Shown here piece by piece: positions 1 to 9,765 of a stretch of 64,000 nt of DNA. Both the position numbers and the translations under genes were made by a program. Numbering within the stretch: the stretch's first letter is position 1; every line of letters starts with the position of its first letter. A model generated the notes under the pieces. That model was not told where the DNA came from. It saw only the letters and a list, made by a program, of their open reading frames with translations, and ran no database searches. The DNA is from JAPHTQ01 sp050299175 (GTDB lineage Bacteria; Pseudomonadota; Gammaproteobacteria; Thiohalomonadales; Thiohalomonadaceae): contig JBNKVM010000001.1 of assembly GCA_050299175.1 (NCBI GenBank), positions 19,218-83,217 on the forward strand, written 5' to 3'.

Positions 1-3000
1 GGTTTTAACCGGAGGTTCCTGGGGAATGGCATTGGTCATGCCAAACTGCACCGGGCCCAGGCCAGGATAGCGTTGTCCAGAGAGCAGCGGCAGTGACCAG
101 TATTCATTGAGACTAACGTTGTTGTACCAAATCTGATTCAGCGGGAAGTCGGTGTAGAAACCGATGTCGAAATCGATGTCGACACAGTCGCCCGGATTCA
201 CCGGCGCAATCAGGCGGAAGACCATATCGCCGCCACGAGCCGCAGGTGGCGTGTAGCTGTAATCGACACCGGCTGTTTGCAGTACGCCGCCGATGTAAAC
301 ATCGGGCTGCCCTGCCCCATTGACTAGCCCGGTAATGCTGGTTTCGTCGTTTTGCGTCGGTAGCGTGTCGGTAATCAGCACACTGTAGGCCGGTGCGAAA
401 CCAGTAGTGTTACAACTGCTGAGACGGAAATTCATCGTCTCGAAGGCCGGATTGACCGGGGTGATGCTGGTACGACCGGAGCGATCGATCTTGGTGAGTG
501 AATCCATCACCGGCTGCAATACAGTCAGTACAGCACTGCTCTCCAAGCGTGCCGGGTCGACCACCGAAGCACCAGCGAAATCGATATAACCGAGCGTAGC
601 GGTGTTGGTCAGAGTCAGTGTCGGCGTATGGGCCAGAACGTTCTCCACCACCCGCGCACGATAAACGATAGTCAGTGTATCGGTGGTGGCATCGCCCAAC
701 GGATTATTGGTGACGTCGCCGATGGTCCAGGTTAACGTACCAGTCGCTCCTGCTGCCGGTACTGAGGCTGCGGTGATCGGTGCATAGGAGAAGTTGGAGC
801 CAGTTCCTGTTGCAGGTGCTGTATAGCTGACGGTAGTGTCGCCGTTAATGCTGACCACGTCGACGAATTGTAGTCCAGCGGGCAGTACATCCTGCACCGT
901 CACCTGGCGGGTCACCCCTTCCTGCAGATTGAGATCCAGCTGATAGGTCACCGTGTCGCCGACACGAACCGTGGCATCGTTGGCGGTGCTAAGTGGCGCG
1001 ACCACATAAGTGTCGGAGACGATGCTCTTCACCAACGTACTGGTATCGGCGATCACCACATTGGACGTTGCCGGTCCGGCACAGTAATCATCCGGCGCGG
1101 TCACCGTCGGGCAACCCGCGCCGGTGCGCTCATAACCGCTGGCATTATCCAGTGAGGTCCAGTCGATCCAGATCTGATTGCTCAGTGTCTGGCCCGGTTG
1201 CGCGGTCAGCACCTGTACCTGGTAGGTCAATACCAGGGTGCTGCCCGCCGGAATATCAAGACTGTTGTCAGCGTTACTACTGCCCCAGTGCAACGGACCA
1301 GCCGGAACACCGGACGGCGTGTCAACAAAGCCAACCACAGGGTTACCGTCCAGCAAAGCTGTCGGCGTGAAGGTACTGTAGAACTGCACCTCAGCCGGTA
1401 GCGTATCGACCAGATTACTGTCGTAGGCGGTAGCATCACCGTTGTTCACCACGGTGATCGCGTATTCGATAATATCACCACCGGTGATCGGCGCGGGGCT
1501 AATCAACGTAGCGGTTTTGCTAATTGCCAGGTTAGGTTCGGTCACGGTGATCAGCGGTGTATTGGCAGTAATTGCCTCGGTCGCCCCGCTCTCGCCGTTG
1601 GTGTAATTGACCACCACACTGTTTTGCAGCGTGCCGCCAACGTTGGTCACCAGATCATTGTTGATTCGGGCGTAGTAATCGATGGTGATGCTCGGTGTAA
1701 TCGCGGGCGTACCGGTAGTGTCATCTTCGCTCGGCGTCACCACCGTACCGATATCCCAGACAATCGTGCCCGAAGCACCGTCCACGGGCGCCGCATTGAA
1801 GGCACCTTCGGCAGGCGCCACACCATTGATGGTGGTGACGTTGTTGAAGGTGTAACTGACATCGAAATTCACATCGCGGGTCAGCAGATAACTCAACCCG
1901 GTACTCGCCAGATCGTCACTGACGACCACACCGTTACTCACCCCTTCAGGGAAGGTCAACACCAGTTGGAAATGTTTGTGCGCACCGATCTCGGTTGCCA
2001 TGGCTGGATTGAGATCGGTTTTGGTGACGGCGATGGGTGGTACGGTAGCAAAAGCCGATGCGGTTGCTTCGTAGTCGTTGATCGGATCACCTGCGTTGGG
2101 TAGTGCACCATTACGCATTCCGTCGGCAGCGCCATCGACACCGATGGTACCGCTACTGTTGAGAGCGGTATTCTGACTCGGGAGCGAGGTCCAGTCTGCC
2201 TGGATGGTGTTATCCAGTACTTCGAGTGGTTGTACCGGTGGGTCGACCTGAATCTCGAAGGTAAAACTTTTTGTTGCGCCGGGAGCGATCGCAAAATCCG
2301 GGTTAGCACTATTCCAGCTAAACACCGGACGGTTGGCACCGAAGGTAACGAGGTCGACGTTATCCGGCGGATCGGTACCGCCGACGTTACCGAGATAGGT
2401 CAGGTTGGCGACGGCGGCCAGGTCGTCGAACACACGCAGGTTATAAGCCGTAGCGGTGCCGTTATTGGTGGCGGTGACGGTAACGGTAAGGATGTCGCTG
2501 GCATCGGCGTTGGCGACTTCCATGGTTTTGGTCAGGGTGATCACCGGTTCGCGCACGACGAGATCATTTTGCGCAAAGTTGAGGATCACCAGATTAAGTC
2601 CATCATCAAGATAACTGACGGTAGCGACAGTAGCCGGATCACCGTTACTGATCACAGTCGCTTCGTTATTGCCCGCATTGTTGTTCACCCGCGCAATGAA
2701 GTTGACCGGGAACTCGAACAGCGTACCCGGCGTGGCGTTGACCGTCAGTTCCTGATCCCCGAAGTCCCACACAACGGTGGTGGAGTTACAGGTTGGGGTG
2801 AACTGACCACCCGGTGAAAAGCCAGCTGCACTGTAGGGCGGCGCATCAAGATCGATCACCGGTGCCTCGGTACAACTAATCCCCGGTGGCAGGTGATCCT
2901 GAATCACAAAGGAGCGCAGCTTGGCCACCGGCAGATAGGCACGCAACTGATACTCCACCTCTTCGCCAATGGAAACGGGTTGTGGCTGAGTGCCACTCAA

Positions 3001-6000
3001 TGGCGTGTTGGAGGTAGCGACCACATCTTTCGGTTGAGTGCTCAGCGGTCGGATTTGAACTGTCGCGGTACTCGGTGCCGAAGTGTAGATGCGCGCACCG
3101 CCTGGATCGCCGGTGGCACTCAGTACGACAGTCTGGTTACCAGATTCATTAGCACCGCCTTCAAGGCTATCGTAACTGGCGGTGACGTTGTTCACCAAAG
3201 TCTGCAACGGCGCCACACGCTGATCCGGATCGACACGGTAGTAGAAGGTGACACTGGCGCCGGGGTCGAGACGCAGCAGCGCGCTGCTGTGGGTCCAAGA
3301 GTTATCGATCTGCGCTGGAATAGCATTATTCACCACGTTGTCGGTGATGGTACTTTCGCCATCGAGATCGGCGCCGTCGATCAAACCGTCGCCGTCGTTG
3401 TCGAGTCCGTCCGTGGCGAACGGCATGACATAAACCAGGTCGCTGGCGTCAAGGATATCGGTGGTGCTGATGTCGTAGGCCGGAGCGCGAGCCACACCAC
3501 CGCTGCTGGCGCCGTTGGTCAGGGTAACGCGGTAGATATAACTGTCGAAGGTGTCACCATCGTTTGCGGTAGCGACAAAGTTGGTACAGCCCGTACCGGT
3601 ACCGTAAAGAGTTTCGTTACAGACCCGTTTCTGCACCGTAATGTTCGGTTCGGTAACGGTCAGGTCGACCTGGCGTACCGCCTGCTGCGGATAGCCGACG
3701 GTGTTCGGTCCCAGATTGAACACCTGCTCCACCCCAGAGTTGTCGAACACCGCCTGGAAGTAGGAGTTGAGGATGTTGGTACTCAGTGCAGCATGCACGT
3801 TCGGTGCGGCGCTACTGTTCTGCGGATTGTTCATCAGGCGCGTGGTGACGTCCGCCTGGAACCACTGGTCTTTCACCGTGATTCGCTCTGCAGGCACGAC
3901 GGTGTTAAAGGTCCAGTCGAACCAGCCTTCATCCAGCGGCAGCGGTGGTGGATTGAGGCTAATGCCGAGGATAGTCGGATCGCTGGTTAGCGTCGGGTCG
4001 GTAGAGGAGATATACCCCTGCCCCGCGGGCAACTCATCCACTACCTGAACGGCCTGCACCGCGATGTAAGTAAAGCCGGGTGTCAGGAAACCGAACCAGC
4101 CACCGGTACGAATACGGAAGCTGCACTCCTCGCCTATCTGAATCTGATCATCGGGCGTGGCAGGTGGCGGATTGTTCTCGGTACAGTCACCCTGCTGTGA
4201 CTTGATCAGGTTGAAACCGACCACCCGGGCACGCACACCGTCGAGAGTATAGTTATTCGAGGTGTTGTTAATCACTGCGGTATCAGGGGTCGGGAACCAG
4301 AGCGGTGTGGTGTCGCTAAGGGTGATCTGCCCTACCGTATCGGCACGGAAAGTCAGGTCGTCCGCAGCAAGCCCCGCCGGATCAGTGGTTTTAATCACCT
4401 CGAAATTGAGATTACGTGTCGCACCCGGCGCGATGGCGGTACCGGTACAGGCGTAAATCGTGGCATCGGCAGGTATCGGTGCAGGTTGTTCCCATACCGC
4501 TAATGGCGGTGGATTGGTGGTCAGGGCACATCCCGCAGGCCAGGTGATCACATCCATGGTGGCACCGAAGCTGACGTAGGTAACGTAGTCGGCAGCATCG
4601 TGTCCGCCGTTGTTGGTGACCGAGACCGTTAATGGCAACGGCTGGGTTGGATCGTTGGTGAGAATGAAGACCAGTTCGGTGCCGGTGATGTCCACATCCA
4701 GATCTTCCGGATTGGAAGCAAAGGTATCGTTGTAGGGACTACCTGTCGGCTGCTGGATCACGCCGGGATTACAGAACTGTTCAAACTCCACAGTGAGCTG
4801 GTTATTCAGCGTCACCGCATTCGTTGGATCGGTGCCGTCGCCGGTGTTCTCGGTACGCACATCAAGATCAGCCACCAGATCGAAGTAAGTCGGCTCGATC
4901 ATCACCACACGGAAACGAATCACTACCTGATCGCCATTACGCAGCAGGTTGAACTGATCCGCATGATCTGGGTGCGTGGTGGTGCTGGTCAGGGTAAACA
5001 CCGGAGCCGTATTGCCGATCGGGTCCGCCGGATTGATGCTGGTTAGCGGGAAAGTACCCGCCACCGGGTTGGTCCAGTTAACGGTATCGACCATCCCCGA
5101 GTAAGTGCCGTACATGGGGGTGACATTGATTGTCGGGGTAAAGGTCGGGTCGACCACATACTGTGTCGGCAACACATCGGTTAGCTGGATGTTCTTCACC
5201 GTACCACCGGTGTTGTTGGTGATGGTGATGGTCATAGTGCCCTTACTACCTATCGGCTGAGCCAGGTTGGTGCCGGTCAGGGCGCGAGTCACGTTCAGGC
5301 CATTGTTGGCCACCAGCGAACTCAGGGTGGTCACGGCACTGCCGGCAGAGGCGCCGGTAGAAGTGGTGGTGGTATTGACCGTCGGGTCCCCTTCACAACC
5401 CCAGTTGATGTTGGAGACGGTGTTGGTGGTGTTGGCGTTACAGGAGTTGGTGATCTTGCCCACCAGGTAGATGTAGGCGGAACCGCCGTTAATCACATCG
5501 TCAAAGGCCAGCGGCTCATCGTTGTTCGGATTACCGAAGGGATCGTCCACATCGAATGCAGTGATGTTGTTACTGGAAGCGATACATTGCGACCCACCGG
5601 GTAACACGCCGTCGTTGTTCGCCAAATTAGTCGCTTCCGTCTCGGAGGGACAGGCGTAGTTGATGGTGAAGTTGCCAGCAGTCATCAGGTCATCGAAGTG
5701 GAGGTCCTCCAGTGCGGCACTACCGGTGTTCTGCACCTGAATGCGCCAGATGACATCATCGTTGTCGTTACCGTAGACAGTAGCGGAGTAACTGCCGGTA
5801 CCCTGTGCAGCATCAACATTGCGCCCCAGCTTACCGACAACCGGATTAGGTTCGCGCAGAGGAAGGGTGTTGTTGCCAGTGGTGTCGCTATAGGGGCCAG
5901 TGATGGGACAGCTATTCAGACTGTAATCGACGCTGGCATTAATCAGGCGACTGTCGGTGAGCAACCCCTCCTCGTTGATCGTCGGCAGTACGGTATTGCG

Positions 6001-6441
6001 CTGCACCTGGAAACGGATCTCGATAGTTTCCAGACCAGGAATAAAATCGTTAACCGAGGCAGTCATGCTGGCTAAAGCCGGGATCTCGTTCTGGGTCCAG
6101 GTCAGCACCTCACCGCTAGCACCGCTAACTGCCGGATCGCCGGTGGCAGCAAAACCGCCGCCGTTAATCGAGTAAGTGGTGGAGCCCGCAACATAGGTCA
6201 GCCCGGAACTGCCGAGGTTCTCGGTGACGATCATGTTATCGAGGGTGACGTTGGAGGGATTGGTCAGCAGGATGCTGACCTGGCCAGTGCCGCACAGCTC
6301 GCAGTAGCTGAAGGCGAGATCGTGGCTGATAACATTGGCGAAGGGAGCGTCGTTACAGCTGATGGTAACCGGTGCGGCTGGCAGGGTCGCGGAGAAAAGC
6401 AGAGGCAAAAGGGCCAGCAGTGCAATTTTCGTATATCGCAC
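1..6441 (-). CDS. Giant secreted DUF11-repeat surface protein (partial, C-terminus outside window)
   Basis: The minus frame stays open from a GTG at 6441 to the window edge, giving at least 2147 residues with no stop at the segments I translated. The N-terminus is a signal peptide (basic VRYTK, then a Leu-rich core ending near LPAAP). The rest is a chain of beta-rich modules of the DUF11/conserved-repeat type, with phrases such as EPNLAISKTA, EPNITVQKR and REPVITLTKT opening modules, and many Asn/Thr/Gly-rich strands. An Asp-rich EF-hand-like stretch (DNDGDG) lies near 3380. The family is found in large bacterial cell-surface or secreted proteins. The GTG start is preceded by a good GGAGG (6446-6450); an in-frame ATG at 6486 is an alternative. 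The gene lies downstream of, and on the same strand as, the TolQ/ExbD/TonB-like operon, which suggests (inference) that it is a cargo or client of that machine. The exact function is unknown. Confidence 0.88.
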   Translation of the reverse strand, partial: MRYTKIALLALLPLLFSATLPAAPVTISCNDAPFANVISHDLAFSYCELCGTGQVSILLTNPSNVTLDNMIVTENLGSSGLTYVAGSTTYSINGGGFAATGDPAVSGASGEVLTWTQNEIPALASMTASVNDFIPGLETIEIRFQVQRNTVLPTINEEGLLTDSRLINASVDYSLNSCPITGPYSDTTGNNTLPLREPNPVVGKLGRNVDAAQGTGSYSATVYGNDNDDVIWRIQVQNTGSAALEDLHFDDLMTAGNFTINYACPSETEATNLANNDGVLPGGSQCIASSNNITAFDVDDPFGNPNNDEPLAFDDVINGGSAYIYLVGKITNSCNANTTNTVSNINWGCEGDPTVNTTTTSTGASAGSAVTTLSSLVANNGLNVTRALTGTNLAQPIGSKGTMTITITNNTGGTVKNIQLTDVLPTQYVVDPTFTPTINVTPMYGTYSGMVDTVNWTNPVAGTFPLTSINPADPIGNTAPVFTLTSTTTHPDHADQFNLLRNGDQVVIRFRVVMIEPTYFDLVADLDVRTENTGDGTDPTNAVTLNNQLTVEFEQFCNPGVIQQPTGSPYNDTFASNPEDLDVDITGTELVFILTNDPTQPLPLTVSVTNNGGHDAADYVTYVSFGATMDVITWPAGCALTTNPPPLAVWEQPAPIPADATIYACTGTAIAPGATRNLNFEVIKTTDPAGLAADDLTFRADTVGQITLSDTTPLWFPTPDTAVINNTSNNYTLDGVRARVVGFNLIKSQQGDCTENNPPPATPDDQIQIGEECSFRIRTGGWFGFLTPGFTYIAVQAVQVVDELPAGQGYISSTDPTLTSDPTILGISLNPPPLPLDEGWFDWTFNTVVPAERITVKDQWFQADVTTRLMNNPQNSSAAPNVHAALSTNILNSYFQAVFDNSGVEQVFNLGPNTVGYPQQAVRQVDLTVTEPNITVQKRVCNETLYGTGTGCTNFVATANDGDTFDSYIYRVTLTNGASSGGVARAPAYDISTTDILDASDLVYVMPFATDGLDNDGDGLIDGADLDGESTITDNVVNNAIPAQIDNSWTHSSALLRLDPGASVTFYYRVDPDQRVAPLQTLVNNVTASYDSLEGGANESGNQTVVLSATGDPGGARIYTSAPSTATVQIRPLSTQPKDVVATSNTPLSGTQPQPVSIGEEVEYQLRAYLPVAKLRSFVIQDHLPPGISCTEAPVIDLDAPPYSAAGFSPGGQFTPTCNSTTVVWDFGDQELTVNATPGTLFEFPVNFIARVNNNAGNNEATVISNGDPATVATVSYLDDGLNLVILNFAQNDLVVREPVITLTKTMEVANADASDILTVTVTATNNGTATAYNLRVFDDLAAVANLTYLGNVGGTDPPDNVDLVTFGANRPVFSWNSANPDFAIAPGATKSFTFEIQVDPPVQPLEVLDNTIQADWTSLPSQNTALNSSGTIGVDGAADGMRNGALPNAGDPINDYEATASAFATVPPIAVTKTDLNPAMATEIGAHKHFQLVLTFPEGVSNGVVVSDDLASTGLSYLLTRDVNFDVSYTFNNVTTINGVAPAEGAFNAAPVDGASGTIVWDIGTVVTPSEDDTTGTPAITPSITIDYYARINNDLVTNVGGTLQNSVVVNYTNGESGATEAITANTPLITVTEPNLAISKTATLISPAPITGGDIIEYAITVVNNGDATAYDSNLVDTLPAEVQFYSTFTPTALLDGNPVVGFVDTPSGVPAGPLHWGSSNADNSLDIPAGSTLVLTYQVQVLTAQPGQTLSNQIWIDWTSLDNASGYERTGAGCPTVTAPDDYCAGPATSNVVIADTSTLVKSIVSDTYVVAPLSTANDATVRVGDTVTYQLDLNLQEGVTRQVTVQDVLPAGLQFVDVVSINGDTTVSYTAPATGTGSNFSYAPITAASVPAAGATGTLTWTIGDVTNNPLGDATTDTLTIVYRARVVENVLAHTPTLTLTNTATLGYIDFAGASVVDPARLESSAVLTVLQPVMDSLTKIDRSGRTSITPVNPAFETMNFRLSSCNTTGFAPAYSVLITDTLPTQNDETSITGLVNGAGQPDVYIGGVLQTAGVDYSYTPPAARGGDMVFRLIAPVNPGDCVDIDFDIGFYTDFPLNQIWYNNVSLNEYWSLPLLSGQRYPGLGPVQFGMTNAIPQEPPVKT

Positions 6442-6714
6442 AGCACCTCCTGCAATACCCGTTGCCACCTTGAAAACAGCCATCATTCGCAAACAACCAA
6501 AATCCGGTTAAGGGCGCACCCTTCGACAAGCCAACACTAATCTGAGGCAGCTATAAATAATGTGAACACAAACGCATAAGGGACAAGGGGTGCGGGGTTA
6601 GTGGACGATAACGTGACACAAGGCACCTTTTCCCCGCCACAAAGTGGACGATTTTGAGAAAATTGGGATCAATTAAGGCCATTTGCGCCCTAATTCCCCT
6701 TGAGAAAGGGGGGA
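6442..6714 (-). other. Intergenic leader of the giant DUF11 gene, with a small hairpin
   Basis: This 273-base gap between the TonB-like gene and the giant DUF11 gene contains no convincing ORF. A hairpin with stem CCCCTT/AAGGGG and a GAGA loop sits at 6696-6711, just after the stop of the upstream gene, but no T-tract follows it on the minus strand, so it is at best a weak terminator. AT-rich sequence near 6550-6565 could hold a promoter for the DUF11 gene, but I cannot assign -35/-10 boxes with confidence. Confidence 0.35.
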
Positions 6715-8073
6715 TCAGGTGGCCGGCAGGAAGTCTATCGGATAGAGAATCGTAATGGTAGGCACACCCGCCTTGGCGCCAAAGTTGAAACGTTTGACCC
6801 GGGCGATGATCTGCTTCACCAGATCCGGCGCATCCATGTCGGTCGATTCCAGTTTGCATGCGGAGACAGAACCGTCAGGCTTGATGGTGATACGCAGCAT
6901 CATCTTGCCCTTGAGGATCGGGTTTTTGCGCAGTTCGCGGTTGTAGATGCGATAGAGTGTGGCCTTGTAACGGTCGAAGACGATCTGGATCTCCTCGTCG
7001 GTACGTGACGGTCCCGGACCATCGCTGAGCGGTCGGCTATCGGCACCGGTACCATCACCGATGTCGCTGGTCACACGGGAGAAGCTGACGCCCCCAAGCT
7101 TGCTACCACCGCCACCACCGACCTGGCGACTGAGTCCGGCGGTATTGATACCGCTACTGCTACTGGTGGCCTGGGCCATGACCAGATTACGGTTGGAGTC
7201 ACCCGAGGCCTTGGCCCCCTTGTTGCTGATCCGCGCGGCACTCCCCAGCTTGGCGGTCGCATCCTCGCCCAACAGATCGTTGAAGCTGTCCTTGAACGCC
7301 AGCACCCCACTGCTCTCCGCCTTCTTACGCGCCTTGGCGGTATCAGACGGCTTGGGTTTGCTATCCGAGGGTTTCTCCTCGGCCACTTCACGCGGCTTCT
7401 CTTCGGGGCGGTTTTCAGGTGGTTTGGGAACGGGTTTTTCCTTCTTTACCAACTTGACCAGGTTCTCAGGGATCTCCACCACTTCGTTTTCATCGGGCTC
7501 AGGCAACACCCACAGATTAATCAGACTGGTGAAGGCAAGGACAAAAAGAAAGACGGCGGCCAGCGTCTTACGGAAACGCCACTCATCCTCGCCACTGCGT
7601 GACCAGGGCATGAGCATCTGACGATACGGCAGTTGCCGCACTTCACGGGTAACCGGGTATTCGTACTTGGCCGCTTCTTCCCTGTCGCGCAGTTCGGCCA
7701 GGTCTTCGTTGAGATCGGCGATGGCATTGTTCTGCTCGCGGATCTGCTGGTAAAGCGGTTCCTTCAGCTTTTCAATGTCGTCGAGCTTACCCTGGAAGAT
7801 GGTGACCGACTGGCGTATCCGCCCCAGGTGTTTGGTCCGCTGCTCTTCGCTGATCCGCTCGCCCCAGAAGAGTTCGGCACTACCCAGTTCATCCAGCTCA
7901 CGCAGTGACTCCTCGATCACCTCCAGCAACTGGTACTGACGACGCTTGTCCGACAGGTCGTGAACCTGACGGTCAATGGCATCAAGCTTGCCGTGCAGTG
8001 CCTCAAGCGCTTTTTTCGCTTCGGCGATGTCGGCAAGCAGTACCTGCTGCTCTGGAGAGACGGGACTATTCAC
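6715..8073 (-). CDS. TonB-like energy-transducer protein with AgmX/PglI-type C-terminal domain
   Basis: The protein has 452 residues. The first ~150 are cytoplasmic and strongly charged (predicted coiled coil), followed by one membrane segment at about 168-190 (TLAAVFLFVLAFTSLINLWV). A Pro/Lys/Glu-rich periplasmic linker (KPVPKPPENRPEEKP and similar) follows, then a Gly/Ser stretch and a C-terminal TonB-like domain (KMMLRITIKPDGSVSACKLE, ending near VTITILYPIDFLP). This layout is that of AgmX/PglI C-terminal proteins associated with TolQR-like motors. It sits 7 bases downstream of the second ExbD gene and is the last gene of the motor cluster. Its likely role (inference) is to carry the proton-motive-force-driven movement of the ExbBD-type channel across the periplasm. 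The long cytoplasmic coiled coil is not present in ordinary TonB. Confidence 0.85.
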   Translation of the reverse strand: MNSPVSPEQQVLLADIAEAKKALEALHGKLDAIDRQVHDLSDKRRQYQLLEVIEESLRELDELGSAELFWGERISEEQRTKHLGRIRQSVTIFQGKLDDIEKLKEPLYQQIREQNNAIADLNEDLAELRDREEAAKYEYPVTREVRQLPYRQMLMPWSRSGEDEWRFRKTLAAVFLFVLAFTSLINLWVLPEPDENEVVEIPENLVKLVKKEKPVPKPPENRPEEKPREVAEEKPSDSKPKPSDTAKARKKAESSGVLAFKDSFNDLLGEDATAKLGSAARISNKGAKASGDSNRNLVMAQATSSSSGINTAGLSRQVGGGGGSKLGGVSFSRVTSDIGDGTGADSRPLSDGPGPSRTDEEIQIVFDRYKATLYRIYNRELRKNPILKGKMMLRITIKPDGSVSACKLESTDMDAPDLVKQIIARVKRFNFGAKAGVPTITILYPIDFLPAT

Positions 8074-8080
8074 AGGATAA

Positions 8081-8578
8081 CTAGTTCTGAGATGCTTTTT
8101 GGTTTACCGCCAGAGAGATGGTGGTATATCCCGCGCTGGTGCAGGACGACATCAAGGTTTTCAATACCTTAAAGGGTACCGTGCGGTGCGCCATGATGGT
8201 GACCTCGTTGCTCTTGGCCACCGCCTCGGTATTCAGGCCGATTACGTTCTCCTTCAATCTTTGCAGGGTGGCACGAATCGGCTCGACCACACCCGTCTTG
8301 CTGTTCAACACATCGTCATAGCTGGCGATGGGTTCGCCCTGGATCAGGATCTGCTCTTCGCTGACCATCATCACTACGGTTTGCTTCGGTTTGCTCTCCG
8401 CGACGGAGTCGGGCAGCTTGATATCCTTGGGTGGCTCAACCACCTCGACTGCCGATTGATTAACCAGCAGATAAAGTACCAGGATGGTAAACACATCCAT
8501 CAGTGAGGTGAGGTTCAACGCACCCATGCGATTGCGCTTGGCGCGAGCCATACGTTTCAGGCGACGGGTATTCTTCAT
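8081..8578 (-). CDS. ExbD/TolR-family protein, Asp-containing copy
   Basis: The protein has 165 residues. After a basic N-terminus comes one membrane helix (LTSLMDVFTILVLYLLVN) carrying Asp28 at the place of the proton-conducting Asp of ExbD/TolR, followed by a periplasmic domain. The start overlaps the end of the upstream ExbD gene by 4 bases (ATGA type), so the two are probably translationally coupled. It most likely assembles with the TolQ-like protein at 9088-9741 into a proton channel. In Myxococcus the analogous set is AglR with AglQ and AglS; I cannot say which of the two this gene matches. Confidence 0.9.
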   Translation of the reverse strand: MKNTRRLKRMARAKRNRMGALNLTSLMDVFTILVLYLLVNQSAVEVVEPPKDIKLPDSVAESKPKQTVVMMVSEEQILIQGEPIASYDDVLNSKTGVVEPIRATLQRLKENVIGLNTEAVAKSNEVTIMAHRTVPFKVLKTLMSSCTSAGYTTISLAVNQKASQN

Positions 8579-9075
8579 GGTGCATCCCCCAGCGATATCT
8601 GCGGGAAGAGAATAATGCGCTCAAGTTCTTCGCTGTCTTTCTGCTTTACCTCAGCCACCTTGACTGCATCCATAACATGGATCAGATCTTCATATTCGAT
8701 GTCCGGTTCGATCAGCAGGGTCGCTTCCTTGATATCCTCATGCTTGCCTTTAAGCGCCAGCAGACGCTTCGACAGTTCACGGATATCATATTTACCATCA
8801 ACGCCGTTCTTAATCGTGGCAGTGATCTTGTTACCGTCACTGAGCTGCATCTTGCCTTTGCGCACGATCACCTCGACAGCGATCTGAGGTCGATCCTGTT
8901 TGGCACCACCCGCCGCCTCGGTGGGCAGGTTGAGTTCCTGAATCGTGATACGTGAGAACACCGCGGTCACCAGCAGGAATGGAATCAACACCACCATCAA
9001 GTTAAGAAAGGTGGTGATATCCAGTTCCGCCTGTTGATCTTCCCTGCGGTAGTGGTGTCGTGAGTTTCTGGCCAT
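8575..9075 (-). CDS. ExbD/TolR-family protein, Asn-substituted copy
   Basis: The protein has 166 residues: a basic cytoplasmic tail, one membrane helix and a periplasmic domain typical of ExbD/TolR. Aligning the helix entry (DITTFLNLMVV) with TolR (NIVPLLDVLLV) places Asn25 where the family has its functional Asp. The other copy in the operon keeps the Asp. This copy is therefore probably unable to carry protons by itself and may be a structural partner, giving a hetero-oligomeric stator. It begins 12 bases after the TolQ-like gene and overlaps the next gene by 4 bases. Confidence 0.9.
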   Translation of the reverse strand: MARNSRHHYRREDQQAELDITTFLNLMVVLIPFLLVTAVFSRITIQELNLPTEAAGGAKQDRPQIAVEVIVRKGKMQLSDGNKITATIKNGVDGKYDIRELSKRLLALKGKHEDIKEATLLIEPDIEYEDLIHVMDAVKVAEVKQKDSEELERIILFPQISLGDAP

Positions 9076-9087
9076 AACGGCTCCCGC

Positions 9088-9741
9088 TTACAGCTGCTGT
9101 GCCGCCTTCCGCGCAGCAGCGGAAATGATATTCAGGGTCTTCACCGAGGCCATCTCCAGACTGTCGACAATCGCACCAGCCTTGGAGTTGAGATAGGAGT
9201 GAATAATCAGCAACGGTATCGCAGAGATCAGACCGAACGCCGTGGTATTCATCGCCACCGAGATACTGGCGGAGAGCAGGTCGGCCTTCTCTGCCGGGTT
9301 GGCGTTGGCCACCGCGTTAAACGCAGCAATCAGACCGATGATGGTACCGAGCAGTCCGAGCAGGGTGGAAAGGTTGGCATAGAGGGCGATGTAGTTAATC
9401 CGCTTCTCCAGTTGTGGAATGATCTCCATCATCCCTTCCTCCATCGCGATCTCAATATCGTCACGACGGCGCACCGTACCCTGACGCTCGAGACCGACTT
9501 CCAGCAACTGACTTACCGTCGAGTCGTCGCTGGTGGTCATCTCCCGTGCGGTATCGAAGTCGCCTTCGACCAGGACGGGGTGCAGTTTGTCCCACATTTT
9601 GCGGTTGGCACGCTCTACCATGGAAAGTTTGATAAAGCGTTCGATACCGATGGCGATACCGATGGATCCAGCCAACAGGATCGGATACATCCAGAAACCG
9701 CCCTCGACAAAGAAACTGACTATTTTATCGATGAACCCCAT
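9088..9741 (-). CDS. MotA/TolQ/ExbB-family proton channel protein
   Basis: The protein has 217 residues with three membrane segments: about 14-34 (FWMYPILLAGSIGIAIGIER), 115-140 (NLSTLLGLLGTIIGLIAAF) and 155-180 (MNTTAFGLISAIPLLIIHSY). The LGTIIGLI and AFGLISAIPLL regions are the hallmark of the family. The protein would form the inner-membrane channel with the two ExbD-like proteins immediately downstream. Its gene context (TPR lipoproteins before it, a TonB-like AgmX-type protein after it) is unlike the tol-pal or exb-ton operons and like the AglRQS motor of the Agl/Glt machinery. Confidence 0.92.
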   Translation of the reverse strand: MGFIDKIVSFFVEGGFWMYPILLAGSIGIAIGIERFIKLSMVERANRKMWDKLHPVLVEGDFDTAREMTTSDDSTVSQLLEVGLERQGTVRRRDDIEIAMEEGMMEIIPQLEKRINYIALYANLSTLLGLLGTIIGLIAAFNAVANANPAEKADLLSASISVAMNTTAFGLISAIPLLIIHSYLNSKAGAIVDSLEMASVKTLNIISAAARKAAQQL

Positions 9742-9765
9742 TATTCAGTCCTCACTTTGATACAC

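Noticed and set aside
2893..3990. 365-codon plus-strand ORF over the giant DUF11 gene
   Set aside because: The minus frame has a signal peptide and DUF11 phrases along its length; the plus frame is a shadow.
6264..6859. Two short minus-strand ORFs (63 and 102 codons) at the start of the DUF11 gene and its leader
   Set aside because: They are in other frames from the signal-peptide-bearing DUF11 frame or overlap the end of the TonB-like gene; no features of real proteins.
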